Source: Oleispirillum sp965228165
GTDB lineage: Bacteria; Pseudomonadota; Alphaproteobacteria; Rhodospirillales; Rhodospirillaceae
Direction of reading: 5' to 3'
DNA: 64,000 bases
Assembly: GCA_965228165.1 (NCBI GenBank)
Contig: CBDDHB010000003.1
Location: 496,001 to 560,000, forward strand
Below are positions 34,828-42,878 of this stretch, one piece after another. The position numbers and the translations under genes are program-made. The notes below the pieces were generated by a model. The model saw only the letters and a program-made list of their open reading frames with translations, was not told the DNA's origin and did not search any database. Each line of letters opens with the position of its first letter. The first letter of the stretch is position 1.

Positions 34828-37584
34828 ATGACCCGCCCGGTGCACCTGCCGTCTGCGCCCGCCCTGGCGGTCACCCCCAGGGGCTGCGCCTGGATCGACA
34901 CCGACGGCGAGATTTCCGCCCCCCCGGCGGCGCGGGCGGCGCGCCTGTGGGCGGAAACCCCGCCGCTGCTCTGCCACCGGGTATGGACGGCGGAACGCCT
35001 GGGCTGCGCCGCCGCCGACGCCTTCGACCTGCTGGAGCTGTTCGCCTTCGTCCATCCGGCGCGCTTCGCGGTGCCGACGGCGGCGGGCCTGTGCGACGCC
35101 CTGGATTTGCCCGACCCCGGCGACGACGCCGAGGCCCAGGCCGCCGCCCTGCCCGACGCGGCGCGCATCCTTCTGGGCACCCTCGCCCGCCTGGACGAAA
35201 CGGCGACCCGCCATGCCCTGGCGGTGGCGCGACCGATGGCGGCGGGCGGCTGGCCGTGGGGCGGGGCGGTGGTCGCCGCCATGGGCGGGGCCGAAACCGC
35301 CGCCGCCGACCCGCGCGGCCTGCGCGTCTGGGACAGCCTGAAGGAATGGGAGGACGCCGGTCCGCCGCCGCCCGCCGGATGCCTGCCGGTGGCGGAAACC
35401 GACATCCGCGAGCGCCTCGCCCATCTGCTCGGTCCACGGGCGGAACAGCGCCCCAGCCAGGCGGATTTTTCCGCCGGACTGGCCTTCGGCTTCGCGCCGC
35501 GCGAAACCCCGGCATCCCCCAACACCGTCCTCGCCGAGGCGGGAACCGGCGTCGGCAAGACGCTCGGCTACATCGCCCCCGCCAGCCTGTGGGCGGAAAT
35601 CAACGGCGCCCCGGTCTGGGTCAGCACCTTCACCCGCAACCTGCAACGCCAACTGGACGGAGAACTGTCCCGCCTCTACCCCGACCCGGCGGAAAAGGCG
35701 CGACGGGTCGTGGTGCGACGCGGCCGGGAGAACATCCTCTGCCTGCTGAACCTGGAGGACGCCCTCGACCGCGCGGTGCGCGAGCCGCGCGGCATGACCG
35801 CCCTCGGCCTGGTCTGCCGCTGGGCGGAGGCGACCCGCGACGGCGCGATGATCGGCGGCGACTTCCCCGGCTGGCTGGTGCATCTGCTGGGACGGCCCCG
35901 CACCCTCGGCCTGACCGACCAGCGCGGCGAATGCCTGCACGCCGGATGCGTTCACTACGGACGCTGCTTCATCGAGAAATCGGTGCGCCGCGCCCGCCAT
36001 GCCCGCATCGTCATCGCCAACCACGCCCTGGTGATGGCGCAGGCGGCTCTGGGCGGTCTGGACGACGCCTTCGTTCCCACCCGCTATGTCTTCGACGAGG
36101 GGCACCACGTCTTCGACGCGGCGGATTCCGCCTTTTCCGCCCACCTGACCGGGCGCGAGGCGCACGACCTCCGTCGCTGGTTCCTCGGCGGCGAGGAGGC
36201 CAGCCGGGGCGGCCTGAAATCCCGCGCACGGGGGCTTTCCCGCCGCGCCGAGGATCTGGTGGCGGGGCACGAGGAGGCGGAAACCGCGCTTGCCGCCCTC
36301 GCTCGCGCCGCCCGCACCCTGCCCGCCACGGGATGGGAATCCCGCCTGGGTCAGGAAACCCCGCACGGCCCGGTGGAGGCCTTCCTGATGGCGGTGCAGG
36401 GGCAGATTCTGGCGCGGGCGGAGGACCCCGCCTCCCCCTATTCGCTGGAGACCGCGCCCCATCCCCCGGCGGCGTCGGTGAGCGCGACCCTGCCCGCCCT
36501 CGACCGCGCGTTCGAGGACATTCTCGGCCCGGCGCGGGGGCTGGCGGCGGTCCTGCGCCGCCGCCTGTCCGAGGAAACCGACACCCTGGAACCCGCCTTC
36601 CGCCAACGGATGGAGGCCCTCGCCCGCACCCTCGACCAGCGCGCCCTGCGCCAGGTGGTGGCGTGGCGGGCGATGATCAAGGACCTGTCCGCCGCCACCC
36701 CGGCGGACTACGCCGACTGGTTCGGCATCGAACGGATCGAGGGCCGCAACCTCGACGTCGGATTCTACCGCCACTGGATCGACCCCACCCGCCCCCTCGC
36801 CGAATGCCTGGCGGAGACCGCGCACGGCGTGGTGGTGACCTCCGCCACCCTGCGCGACGGCGGCGACGCCGACCCCGGCGGCGGATGGGAGGCGGCGGCG
36901 CTGTCCGGCGGCACCCGGCACTTCGCGCGTCCGGCGGTGCGCACCGCCGTACCCTCGCCCTTCGACTACGCCGAACAGACCCGCGTCTTCATCGTTCACG
37001 ACCTGGGCCGCGCCGGAACCGAGGCCACCGCGTCGGCGATGCGCGAGCTGTTCCTCGCCTCGGGCGGCGGCGCGCTTGGGCTGTTCACCGCGATCCAGCG
37101 CCTGAAGGACGTCCACGCCCGAATCAAGCGCCCGCTGGCGGAGGCCGGATTGGACCTTCTGGCGCAACACATCGACGGCCTGGACGCCAGCACCCTGATC
37201 GACCTGTTCCGGGCGGAGGAAAACGCCTGCCTTCTCGGCACCGACGCGGTGCGCGACGGGGTGGACGTGCCCGGCCCCTCGCTGCGCCTGATCGCCTTCG
37301 ACCGGGTGCCCTGGCCGCGCCCCGGCATCCTCTATCACGCCCGGCGGGAGGCCTTCGGCGGCACCGCCTACACCGACCGCCTGACCCGGATGAAACTGCG
37401 CCAGGCCTTCGGTCGGCTGATCCGCCGCGCCGACGACCGGGGGGTGTTCGTGCTGCTGGCGCCCCTGCCGTCGCGCCTCCTCTCCGCCTTTCCGGAAGGC
37501 GTTGCGCCGATGCGGGTCGGCATCGCCGAGGCGATCGCCGCGACCCGCGACTTTCTCGCCGCCGACCGATTCACCGAATCTTAA
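34828..37584 (+). CDS. DinG-type superfamily 2 DNA helicase
   Basis: 918 residues from ATG 34828. XPD/DinG-like ATP-dependent helicase: Walker A AEAGTGVGKTLGYIAPASL near residues 235-253, an iron-sulfur cysteine cluster (CLLNLEDALDRA, then GECLHAGCVHYGRC), HARIVIANHALVM, the DEAH-like box VFDEGHHVFDAADSAF, and C-terminal motifs VVTSATLR and MKLRQAFGRLIRR. Such helicases unwind R-loops and damaged DNA. The N-terminal ~200 residues are an extra module without a nuclease motif I can recognise. The frame is intact over 2.7 kb despite many C/G runs. Confidence 0.88.
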   Translation: MTRPVHLPSAPALAVTPRGCAWIDTDGEISAPPAARAARLWAETPPLLCHRVWTAERLGCAAADAFDLLELFAFVHPARFAVPTAAGLCDALDLPDPGDDAEAQAAALPDAARILLGTLARLDETATRHALAVARPMAAGGWPWGGAVVAAMGGAETAAADPRGLRVWDSLKEWEDAGPPPPAGCLPVAETDIRERLAHLLGPRAEQRPSQADFSAGLAFGFAPRETPASPNTVLAEAGTGVGKTLGYIAPASLWAEINGAPVWVSTFTRNLQRQLDGELSRLYPDPAEKARRVVVRRGRENILCLLNLEDALDRAVREPRGMTALGLVCRWAEATRDGAMIGGDFPGWLVHLLGRPRTLGLTDQRGECLHAGCVHYGRCFIEKSVRRARHARIVIANHALVMAQAALGGLDDAFVPTRYVFDEGHHVFDAADSAFSAHLTGREAHDLRRWFLGGEEASRGGLKSRARGLSRRAEDLVAGHEEAETALAALARAARTLPATGWESRLGQETPHGPVEAFLMAVQGQILARAEDPASPYSLETAPHPPAASVSATLPALDRAFEDILGPARGLAAVLRRRLSEETDTLEPAFRQRMEALARTLDQRALRQVVAWRAMIKDLSAATPADYADWFGIERIEGRNLDVGFYRHWIDPTRPLAECLAETAHGVVVTSATLRDGGDADPGGGWEAAALSGGTRHFARPAVRTAVPSPFDYAEQTRVFIVHDLGRAGTEATASAMRELFLASGGGALGLFTAIQRLKDVHARIKRPLAEAGLDLLAQHIDGLDASTLIDLFRAEENACLLGTDAVRDGVDVPGPSLRLIAFDRVPWPRPGILYHARREAFGGTAYTDRLTRMKLRQAFGRLIRRADDRGVFVLLAPLPSRLLSAFPEGVAPMRVGIAEAIAATRDFLAADRFTES

Positions 37585-37637
37585 GCGCGGCAGGCATAGG
37601 GTATGGGCGTCGACAACCCCGATTCGGGTGCAGGGAC

Positions 37638-38525
37638 ATGTCCGTCCAGACGCCGCACGATCCGCCGTCCGACGCCTCCGCGCGCTTCTTGCAGCGCCTG
37701 ATGGCGGCGTTGGCGCATGGCCATCGTCTGGACGACCCCCGCGATTCGGTGATCTGCCGCCGCTGGGTGGAAATTCTCGACGGCATTCCCGACGGCAAGC
37801 TGTTCCAGATCGTCCCCGAGACCCTGCGCCGCCTGTTGCGCGACCCGGCGGTCCGTCCGCGCCTGGAGCGCGCCGGGATCGCGGTCGGGCAACCGATGAA
37901 GCACGAGGCGATCGCCCCCTACGTGGTCAGCTTCCGCCGCTTCATGGCGGCGCGCAGCAAGCCCAACGAAGACGAGGTGACGCGCGGCGTGATCGCGGGC
38001 CTGCGGCTGGAACTGCGGCGTTTGAAGCGCCAGTTCGACCACGTCTTCGATCGGGCGGCGGCGATCGAGGCGGAGCGCGAGCGTCTGGCGGCGGAAAATC
38101 GCGATCTGAAGCGCGAGGTCCTCTCCCTGCGCCTGGAACGCGACGAGGCGCAGCGCCAGGTCGGCGACGCCCGCTCCAAGGCCTTCCGCTTCCTGCGGCT
38201 CTATCTGTTCATGCTGAAAGAGGAATGGCAGCGCCGCAGGCAGGACCCGATCCGCATGGTCACCGTCGAGGTGGCGATCGAAACCAACCTCGTCACCCTG
38301 GAAGCCCTGGGCTGGCAGGATCAGGCGCAGAAAAGCGCCCGGGAGATTCTCGGCCCCGAACTCTATGCCGCCTATTTCGATGGCGGCCCGGCCATCGATC
38401 GCGGGGCGCCCCGCCCCGCGCCGCCCCGCCCGGCGGCGGAAACCGCCCCGCCCAGCTTCCCGCTGGCCGAACTGCGCCGCGAACCGCGCGCCACGCCGCG
38501 CACCCTGATGGCGCCCAGCGTCTGA
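37638..38525 (+). CDS. Coiled-coil protein of unknown function
   Basis: 295 residues from ATG 37638 (AGGGAC upstream), 53 bases after the helicase gene and perhaps cotranscribed. Not recognised. The N-terminal third is helical with RFLQRLMAALAHGH and conserved-looking Trp/Pro positions. Residues about 130-180 form a strong heptad coiled coil (AIEAERERLAAENRDLKREVL). A helix with Trp (LKEEWQRRR) follows, then a proline-rich tail. No signal peptide or membrane helix, so cytosolic. A scaffold or phasin-like role is possible, but I see no proof. Confidence 0.75.
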   Translation: MSVQTPHDPPSDASARFLQRLMAALAHGHRLDDPRDSVICRRWVEILDGIPDGKLFQIVPETLRRLLRDPAVRPRLERAGIAVGQPMKHEAIAPYVVSFRRFMAARSKPNEDEVTRGVIAGLRLELRRLKRQFDHVFDRAAAIEAERERLAAENRDLKREVLSLRLERDEAQRQVGDARSKAFRFLRLYLFMLKEEWQRRRQDPIRMVTVEVAIETNLVTLEALGWQDQAQKSAREILGPELYAAYFDGGPAIDRGAPRPAPPRPAAETAPPSFPLAELRREPRATPRTLMAPSV

Positions 38526-38547
38526 CACCGGCTTTTCCTATGAAAAC

Positions 38548-38567
38548 GGGGCGGCTTGCGCCGCCCC
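38548..38567 (-). terminator. Terminator of the gamma-subunit gene at 38601
   Basis: GGGGCGGC, loop TTGC, GCCGCCCC. On the minus strand the hairpin is followed by GTTTTC, so it ends the decarboxylase gamma transcript. It also lies 22 bases past the convergent coiled-coil gene. Confidence 0.8.
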
Positions 38568-38600
38568 TCGACCGCTGGAACTGGAAATCCCGCGTCGTCC

Positions 38601-39059
38601 TTACTTCTTGACGATGCCGCCGATGGTCTGCACCGACTGCGGCGCCTTGGCGCCGTGACCGGCATAGATCGCCTGACGCCCCTGGCTTGTCCAGGACACG
38701 GACTCGCGGCCCGGAACGTGAACCACCACGTTGCGCAGCTGCTGCCCCATCTGGGACACCGTATAGGCCGCCGCGGCGACGATCACCGCCAGCGGAATCT
38801 CGTCCTTGGCCGCCGCCGGGGCCTGCACGACGGCAGGAGCGACCGGAGCGGCCTTAGTTTTTCCCGGTGCGGACGCCTTCTTGCTGAAATAGGTGCCGAC
38901 CAGCGAGGTCGCCGCCCAGATCGACATCAGGGCGACCATCACCACGGCGAACCCCAACAGCCCGGTCAGCCACGGGGCCGCGTGCTCCTTCGCCTGCGCA
39001 ATCTGGGCGATGTCGGTCACCGAGATCCGATTCGCCAACTCAACTCCGCGTTCGATCAT
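38601..39059 (-). CDS. Sodium-pump decarboxylase gamma subunit, paralogue 1
   Basis: 152 residues from ATG 39059 (GGAG at 7 bases; an ATG 12 bases upstream is less well placed). OadG-like layout: amphipathic N-terminus, one membrane helix (GLLGFAVVMVALMSIWAATSLVGTYF), a KK stop-transfer, an Ala/Pro linker, then a C-terminal domain IPLAVIVAAAAYTV...RNVVV ending in a WTSQGRQAIYAGHGAK motif like the epsilon/delta ends that bind the carboxyltransferase. It is the third gamma-like gene of the cluster, separated from the rest and with its own terminator. It may serve another decarboxylase alpha subunit or be an alternative assembly subunit. Confidence 0.82.
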   Translation of the reverse strand: MIERGVELANRISVTDIAQIAQAKEHAAPWLTGLLGFAVVMVALMSIWAATSLVGTYFSKKASAPGKTKAAPVAPAVVQAPAAAKDEIPLAVIVAAAAYTVSQMGQQLRNVVVHVPGRESVSWTSQGRQAIYAGHGAKAPQSVQTIGGIVKK

Positions 39060-39760
39060 TATTTTCTCCATCGAGGTTTCTATCGACGATCGCCCCGACC
39101 TTCGGAGCCCGACCGTGGAAATCTTCGGTGGACGCAATTGCGCCGGTTCCGCGGGGGGGGGGGGGGGCACCGCCCCCTCCGACACAGCCACGCGCGGAAA
39201 CGAAATCCCGGCGGCAGAGCCGCCGTCCGGGCCGAATTGCGAAGCGCCCGGTTCGCCGATCCGCGCGTCCGCGCAATCGGCCGTTTCCGCCACGCCCGGA
39301 CAACGATGCCGGACGCCCCATAACCGCGAGACGGACCCTTTCATCCATCACGTCGGCATGCCCTTCCGGATTTTCCGAAGGACCTTCTCCGACGTTCCGC
39401 GTGGGTTCCTGTATACCATGATCCGCCCGAAAAACGGAGGGTTTTTGACATACTTTTGCCATAATTAACCTATGCTGACATATTTGCCCATATCCCGTTA
39501 TTCCAAAAGGAAATTTTCTCCATTGAAATGGAATTATCCGACGATAAGGGGAGAAAAGCCGTAAAACCGAGGATAAATTTCCTCGCCAGGAAGGAATAAA
39601 TCGGAATTACAGACGAATCCTGTCGTCGGTAAAAATGAAAAACCATCGGCGAAAAAATCCTATCCGTTTCCCGGATGCCTTCGATGATCTTCCCACAGAT
39701 TTTCTGATGGACGCGATTTTTCGACTCGGGTTCCCGACGGAACAAACGATGCCGCAAACG
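39060..39760. other. Non-coding stretch with a C/G-rich and an AT-rich half
   Basis: About 700 bases without a gene I can support. The half next to the gamma-1 start is GC-rich and contains a 15-base G run. The half from about 39405 to 39740 is strikingly AT-rich for this genome and would suit promoters of the gamma-1 gene (minus strand). No exact promoter match was found. Confidence 0.55.
39153..39167. repeat. Poly-G tract of 15 (poly-C on the coding strand of gamma-1)
   Basis: Fifteen consecutive G, 94 bases upstream of the gamma-1 start codon, probably in its leader or promoter. Tracts of this length are hypermutable by slippage and are also the hardest places to sequence, so the exact length is uncertain. 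Confidence 0.85.
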
Positions 39761-39786
39761 AAAATGGCGGCGCTTGCGGCGCCGCC
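39761..39786 (-). terminator. Terminator of gamma paralogue 2
   Basis: Stem GGCGGCGC (39766-39773) with GCGCCGCC (39779-39786). On the minus strand it is followed by ATTTTCG. It lies 32 bases beyond the gamma-2 stop. Confidence 0.8.
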
Positions 39787-39818
39787 CCTCGCAGAGGTTT
39801 GGAGACAGAAATAAACGC

Positions 39819-40271
39819 TTAGTTCTTACGAACGGTGCCGAGCGACGTCACCGCTTGCGGTGCCTTCGCGGAGTGGGAGGCGTAGATCGCCTGTCGTCCC
39901 TGGGAGGACCAAGTGGTCCCCGCCGAACCCGGAGCGCTCACCACGACGTTGCGGATCGGTGCCTGCACCATCTGCACCGCCGCCGCGATGATCACCGCCA
40001 GGGGGATGTCGTTGGAGGCCGCCGCCGAGGTCTGCACGGCGGCAGGAGCCTTCGGAGCGGCCTCAGTTTTTCCCGGCGAGGGAGCCTTCTTCTTGACGAA
40101 GTAGCTACCCACCAGGGAAGTCGCCAGCCAGATCGAGATGAGCGCGGTCATCACCACGGCCATGCCGAGCAGGCCACCCAGCCACGCCGGGGTCTTCTCG
40201 GCGGCGGCTGCCACCTGCGCGACGTCGACAACCGACGTCAACGCGGACAAAGTTTCCAGTTCCAGAGCCAT
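39819..40271 (-). CDS. Sodium-pump decarboxylase gamma subunit, paralogue 2
   Basis: 150 residues from ATG 40271, with GGAG 8 bases upstream. Same build as paralogues 1 and 3: N-terminal amphipathic segment with VVDVAQVAAAAEKTPAWLGG, membrane helix GMAVVMTALISIWLATSLVGSYF, KKK, PA-rich linker, then IPLAVIIAAAVQMV...RNVVV and WSSQGRQAIYASHSAK. It is closest to paralogue 3 in the shared AEKTPAWLGGL block. It stands between its own terminator and a 430-base leader, so it is transcribed apart from the alpha-gamma-biotin-beta operon. Confidence 0.83.
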   Translation of the reverse strand: MALELETLSALTSVVDVAQVAAAAEKTPAWLGGLLGMAVVMTALISIWLATSLVGSYFVKKKAPSPGKTEAAPKAPAAVQTSAAASNDIPLAVIIAAAVQMVQAPIRNVVVSAPGSAGTTWSSQGRQAIYASHSAKAPQAVTSLGTVRKN

Positions 40272-40700
40272 ACTTGGCACTCCATCATGTTTTTGTCGTC
40301 CCGGCGCCGCCGCCGCAAAGGGGAAAGGCCCTTCGCCGCGACGAAATCCGGGACCATCCCGAGGTCATCGGGACGGAACAGTCATGCTTTTGGGGAACGT
40401 CAACGCGCCGAAGGGAACGAGTTCCCGGCGACGCGGCGTGCGCATGGAGAGCGGTCAAGACCGGCATCGCACCCGCGAGAAGCGGACACCGCACCGGCGT
40501 TTCCTTGCGGCACAAGGCCGCGGGACCGCGCCATCCATGACGCCCGGCGGAAACGTCTTCCGCCGCACGCCCCAACCCATCAGTCGGACGGCCAAGGCCG
40601 CCCGGTCACGGTACGCAACTTGACGCGGTCGCGATGTCGCCATCGCCGGGGTGCCCCCACCCCCCGCGGAATTCGTTTTACCCTACGCACACGATATGGG
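40272..40700. other. Leader region of gamma paralogue 2; no gene seen
   Basis: About 430 bases between the terminator of the decarboxylase operon and the gamma-2 gene. Short open frames on both strands have no convincing start or similarity. It presumably carries the gamma-2 promoter and an untranslated leader; I could not identify boxes. Confidence 0.5.
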
Positions 40701-40730
40701 GTGGAAGCGGGGGTTTCGCCCCGCTTCCAC
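40701..40730 (-). terminator. Terminator hairpin of the decarboxylase operon
   Basis: A 12-bp perfect stem, GTGGAAGCGGGG and CCCCGCTTCCAC, with loop GTTTCG, 7 bases after the beta-subunit stop. No T-run follows, but the stem is very stable. Confidence 0.75.
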
Positions 40731-40736
40731 GAAACA

Positions 40737-41891
40737 TTACTTCAGGGTCGCGATGAAGTAGCCGGCGATCACCGCCGTGCCGATCACGCCCGCCACGTTC
40801 GGGCCCATCGCATGCATCAGCAGGAAATTCTGCCGGTCGTGCGAAGCGCCCACCACCTGCGAAACGCGGGCGGCCATCGGCACTGCGGACACGCCGGCGG
40901 AACCGATCAGCGGGTTGATCGGGTTGGAACGGTTGATCGTGGCGTTCATCAGCTTGGCCATGATGACGCCGGCGCCGGTGGCGACGCCGAAGGCGACCAC
41001 GCCCATCACCAGGATCTTCAGGGTGTCGAAGCGCAGGAAGCTTTCCGCGGTCATCGTCGCCCCCACCGAAGTGCCAAGGAAGATGGTGGTGATGTTGATG
41101 ATCTCGTTCTGCGAGGCCTTGCTCAAGCGATCGCAGACCTGGCTTTCACGGATGAAGTTGCCGAGGAACAGCATGCCCAACAGCGGGGCGGCCGGCGGCA
41201 CCAGCAGGATGGTCAGGGCGCAGGACATCGCGGCGAAAATCAACTTTTCGGCACGGCTGACCGGACGCAGGGACTTCATGCGGATGCGCTTTTCGGCATG
41301 GGTGGTCAGCGCGTTCATGATCGGCGGCTGGATCATCGGCACCAGCGCCATGTAGGAATACGCAGCCACCGCCACCGCGCCCAGAAGGTGCGGAGCAAGC
41401 TTGCCGGCGAGCAGGATGGTGGTCGGACCATCGGCGCCGCCGATGATGCCGATGGTGGCCGATTCCCCTTCATTGAAGCCCATCGCGTAATAGGCGGTGA
41501 AGTAGGTGGCGGCCACGCCGAACTGCGCCGCGCCGCCCAGGAGCAGGGTACGCGGGTTGGCGATCAGCGGCCCGAAGTCGGTGAGAGCACCGACGCCGAG
41601 GAAGATGATCGGCGGGAACAGTTCGAGATGAATGCCCTGCATGATGTAGTAGTACAGACCGCCGGCGATGACGTGACCACTCGCGTCGACGCCCGGGGCG
41701 TTCCACATGTTTTCGCAGGGAAGATTGGCGAGGAAAGCGCCAAACGAAATCGGGATCAGCAGCAGCGGTTCGAACTCCTTGACCACGGCAAGGTAGAACA
41801 TCACCGCGCACACCACCCACATCGCCACCATGCCCAGGCTCACGTTATAGAACCCGGTCAGGTCGCGAATCAGTTGAAGTGTACTATCCAT
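40737..41891 (-). CDS. Sodium-pump decarboxylase beta subunit (Na+ channel)
   Basis: 384 residues, a normal length for the OadB/MmdB/GcdB beta family of integral membrane carboxybiotin decarboxylases. They remove CO2 from carboxybiotin and export Na+. The conserved Na+-site motif GIIGGADGPTTILLAGKLAP is near residues 145-165. The cytosolic N-terminus, about ten membrane helices and the end motif SQVVG...FLLMHAMGPNVAGVIGTAV are present. Downstream of the biotin carrier in an operon order alpha-gamma-biotin-beta. Whether the substrate is methylmalonyl-, malonyl-, glutaconyl-CoA or another acyl-CoA depends on the alpha subunit. Confidence 0.93.
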   Translation of the reverse strand: MDSTLQLIRDLTGFYNVSLGMVAMWVVCAVMFYLAVVKEFEPLLLIPISFGAFLANLPCENMWNAPGVDASGHVIAGGLYYYIMQGIHLELFPPIIFLGVGALTDFGPLIANPRTLLLGGAAQFGVAATYFTAYYAMGFNEGESATIGIIGGADGPTTILLAGKLAPHLLGAVAVAAYSYMALVPMIQPPIMNALTTHAEKRIRMKSLRPVSRAEKLIFAAMSCALTILLVPPAAPLLGMLFLGNFIRESQVCDRLSKASQNEIINITTIFLGTSVGATMTAESFLRFDTLKILVMGVVAFGVATGAGVIMAKLMNATINRSNPINPLIGSAGVSAVPMAARVSQVVGASHDRQNFLLMHAMGPNVAGVIGTAVIAGYFIATLK

Positions 41892-41938
41892 CGTGGAAAG
41901 ACCTTATCCTTGGTTACGCCTTATGGCTCAGCCCCGCG

Positions 41939-42331
41939 TTAGCCCAGGGTGCAGAGAACCTGGCCTTCGTTGACGGTCTGGCCCTGCGCGACGTCGAGGG
42001 ACTTCACGGTGCCGGAGCACGGAGCGGTGATCGGGGTTTCCATCTTCATCGCTTCCAGGATCATCAGCTCGTCGCCTTCCTTCACGGAAGCGCCGACCGA
42101 GGTGACGACCTTGGACACCGAACCCGCCAACGGGCAGGTCACCGGGGTGCCACCGGCCGGAGCGGCGGCGGCCGGAGCCGGAGCAGCCTTCGGGGCCGGA
42201 GCGGCGGCCGGAGCCGGAGCGGCAACCGGAGCCGGAGCGGCAACCGGGGCCGGAGCGGCGGCGGCGGCGCCGACGACTTCCACGTCAACGTCGTAGGTCT
42301 TGCCTTCAACAGTAATCTTCAGCTTGGTCAT
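41939..42331 (-). CDS. Biotin carrier subunit of the decarboxylase
   Basis: 130 residues from ATG 42331. The N-terminal strand (KITVEGKTYDVDVEVVG) is followed by a 40-residue flexible Ala/Pro linker of repeated APAPVA units. The biotinyl domain carries the biotinylated K96 in LEAMKMET, preceded by CPLAGSV and ending in GQTVNEGQVLCTLG. It swings carboxybiotin between the carboxyltransferase (42879-44432) and the membrane beta subunit (40737-41891). It starts 7 bases after the gamma-3 stop. The linker explains the repetitive DNA at 42170-42260. Confidence 0.95.
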   Translation of the reverse strand: MTKLKITVEGKTYDVDVEVVGAAAAAPAPVAAPAPVAAPAPAAAPAPKAAPAPAAAAPAGGTPVTCPLAGSVSKVVTSVGASVKEGDELMILEAMKMETPITAPCSGTVKSLDVAQGQTVNEGQVLCTLG

Positions 42332-42338
42332 TTTCCCA

Positions 42339-42791
42339 TTATCCCTTCTTAACGGCGCTAAGCCCGGACACATCACGCGGCGACTTCATCGTGTGCGACG
42401 AGAAGATCGTCTCGCGGCCCTGAGCAACCCAAGTCGTGCCAGGCACTGCGGGAGCGCTGACAACGACGCTCCTCAACGGCTGTTGAACCATCTGGGCCAC
42501 GGCCGCAATGATCGCGGCGAGCGGAACCCCAGACGCCGCCACCGACGCAACCGGAGCGGCAGCCGCAGCCGCTTTCGGAGCTATCGTGACGGCCTCAGTT
42601 TTTTTTGGCGATTTCTTTACGAAATAGAGGGCGGTCAGCTCGCTGGCCCACCACAGGCCGGTCAGCGCGATCATCACCACCGCCATTCCCATAAGACCGC
42701 CCAGCCAGGCAGGGGTCTTCTCCGCCGCGGCTGCGATCTGCGCCACGTCCGTCACGGACGCCGCCAGATCGGCAAGGTTTACGTAGTCCAT
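42339..42791 (-). CDS. Sodium-pump decarboxylase gamma/delta subunit, paralogue 3
   Basis: 150 residues from ATG 42791 (a TTG 18 bases upstream is possible). OadG/MmdD-like: TDVAQIAAAAEKTPAWLGGLMGM, a membrane helix ending in WWASELTALYF, KK, an Ala-rich linker, then PLAAIIAAVAQMVQQPLRSVVV and a C-terminal WVAQGRETIFSSH motif. It anchors and stabilises the complex between the carboxyltransferase and the beta channel. Position between alpha and biotin carrier makes this the main gamma subunit of the operon. Confidence 0.85.
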   Translation of the reverse strand: MDYVNLADLAASVTDVAQIAAAAEKTPAWLGGLMGMAVVMIALTGLWWASELTALYFVKKSPKKTEAVTIAPKAAAAAAPVASVAASGVPLAAIIAAVAQMVQQPLRSVVVSAPAVPGTTWVAQGRETIFSSHTMKSPRDVSGLSAVKKG

Positions 42792-42878
42792 TTGGCTTTC
42801 TGTCTCCAAGAGGGCTTCGGGTTCGCCTCAGGCGGCCGGATCCGCATCCGACCGCCTGAGAAACCGTCCGTCCGGTTC

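Noticed and set aside
39470..39757. A 95-codon frame on the minus strand in the AT-rich intergenic region
   Set aside because: No ribosome-binding site, unlikely composition and no similarity; it sits where a promoter region is expected.
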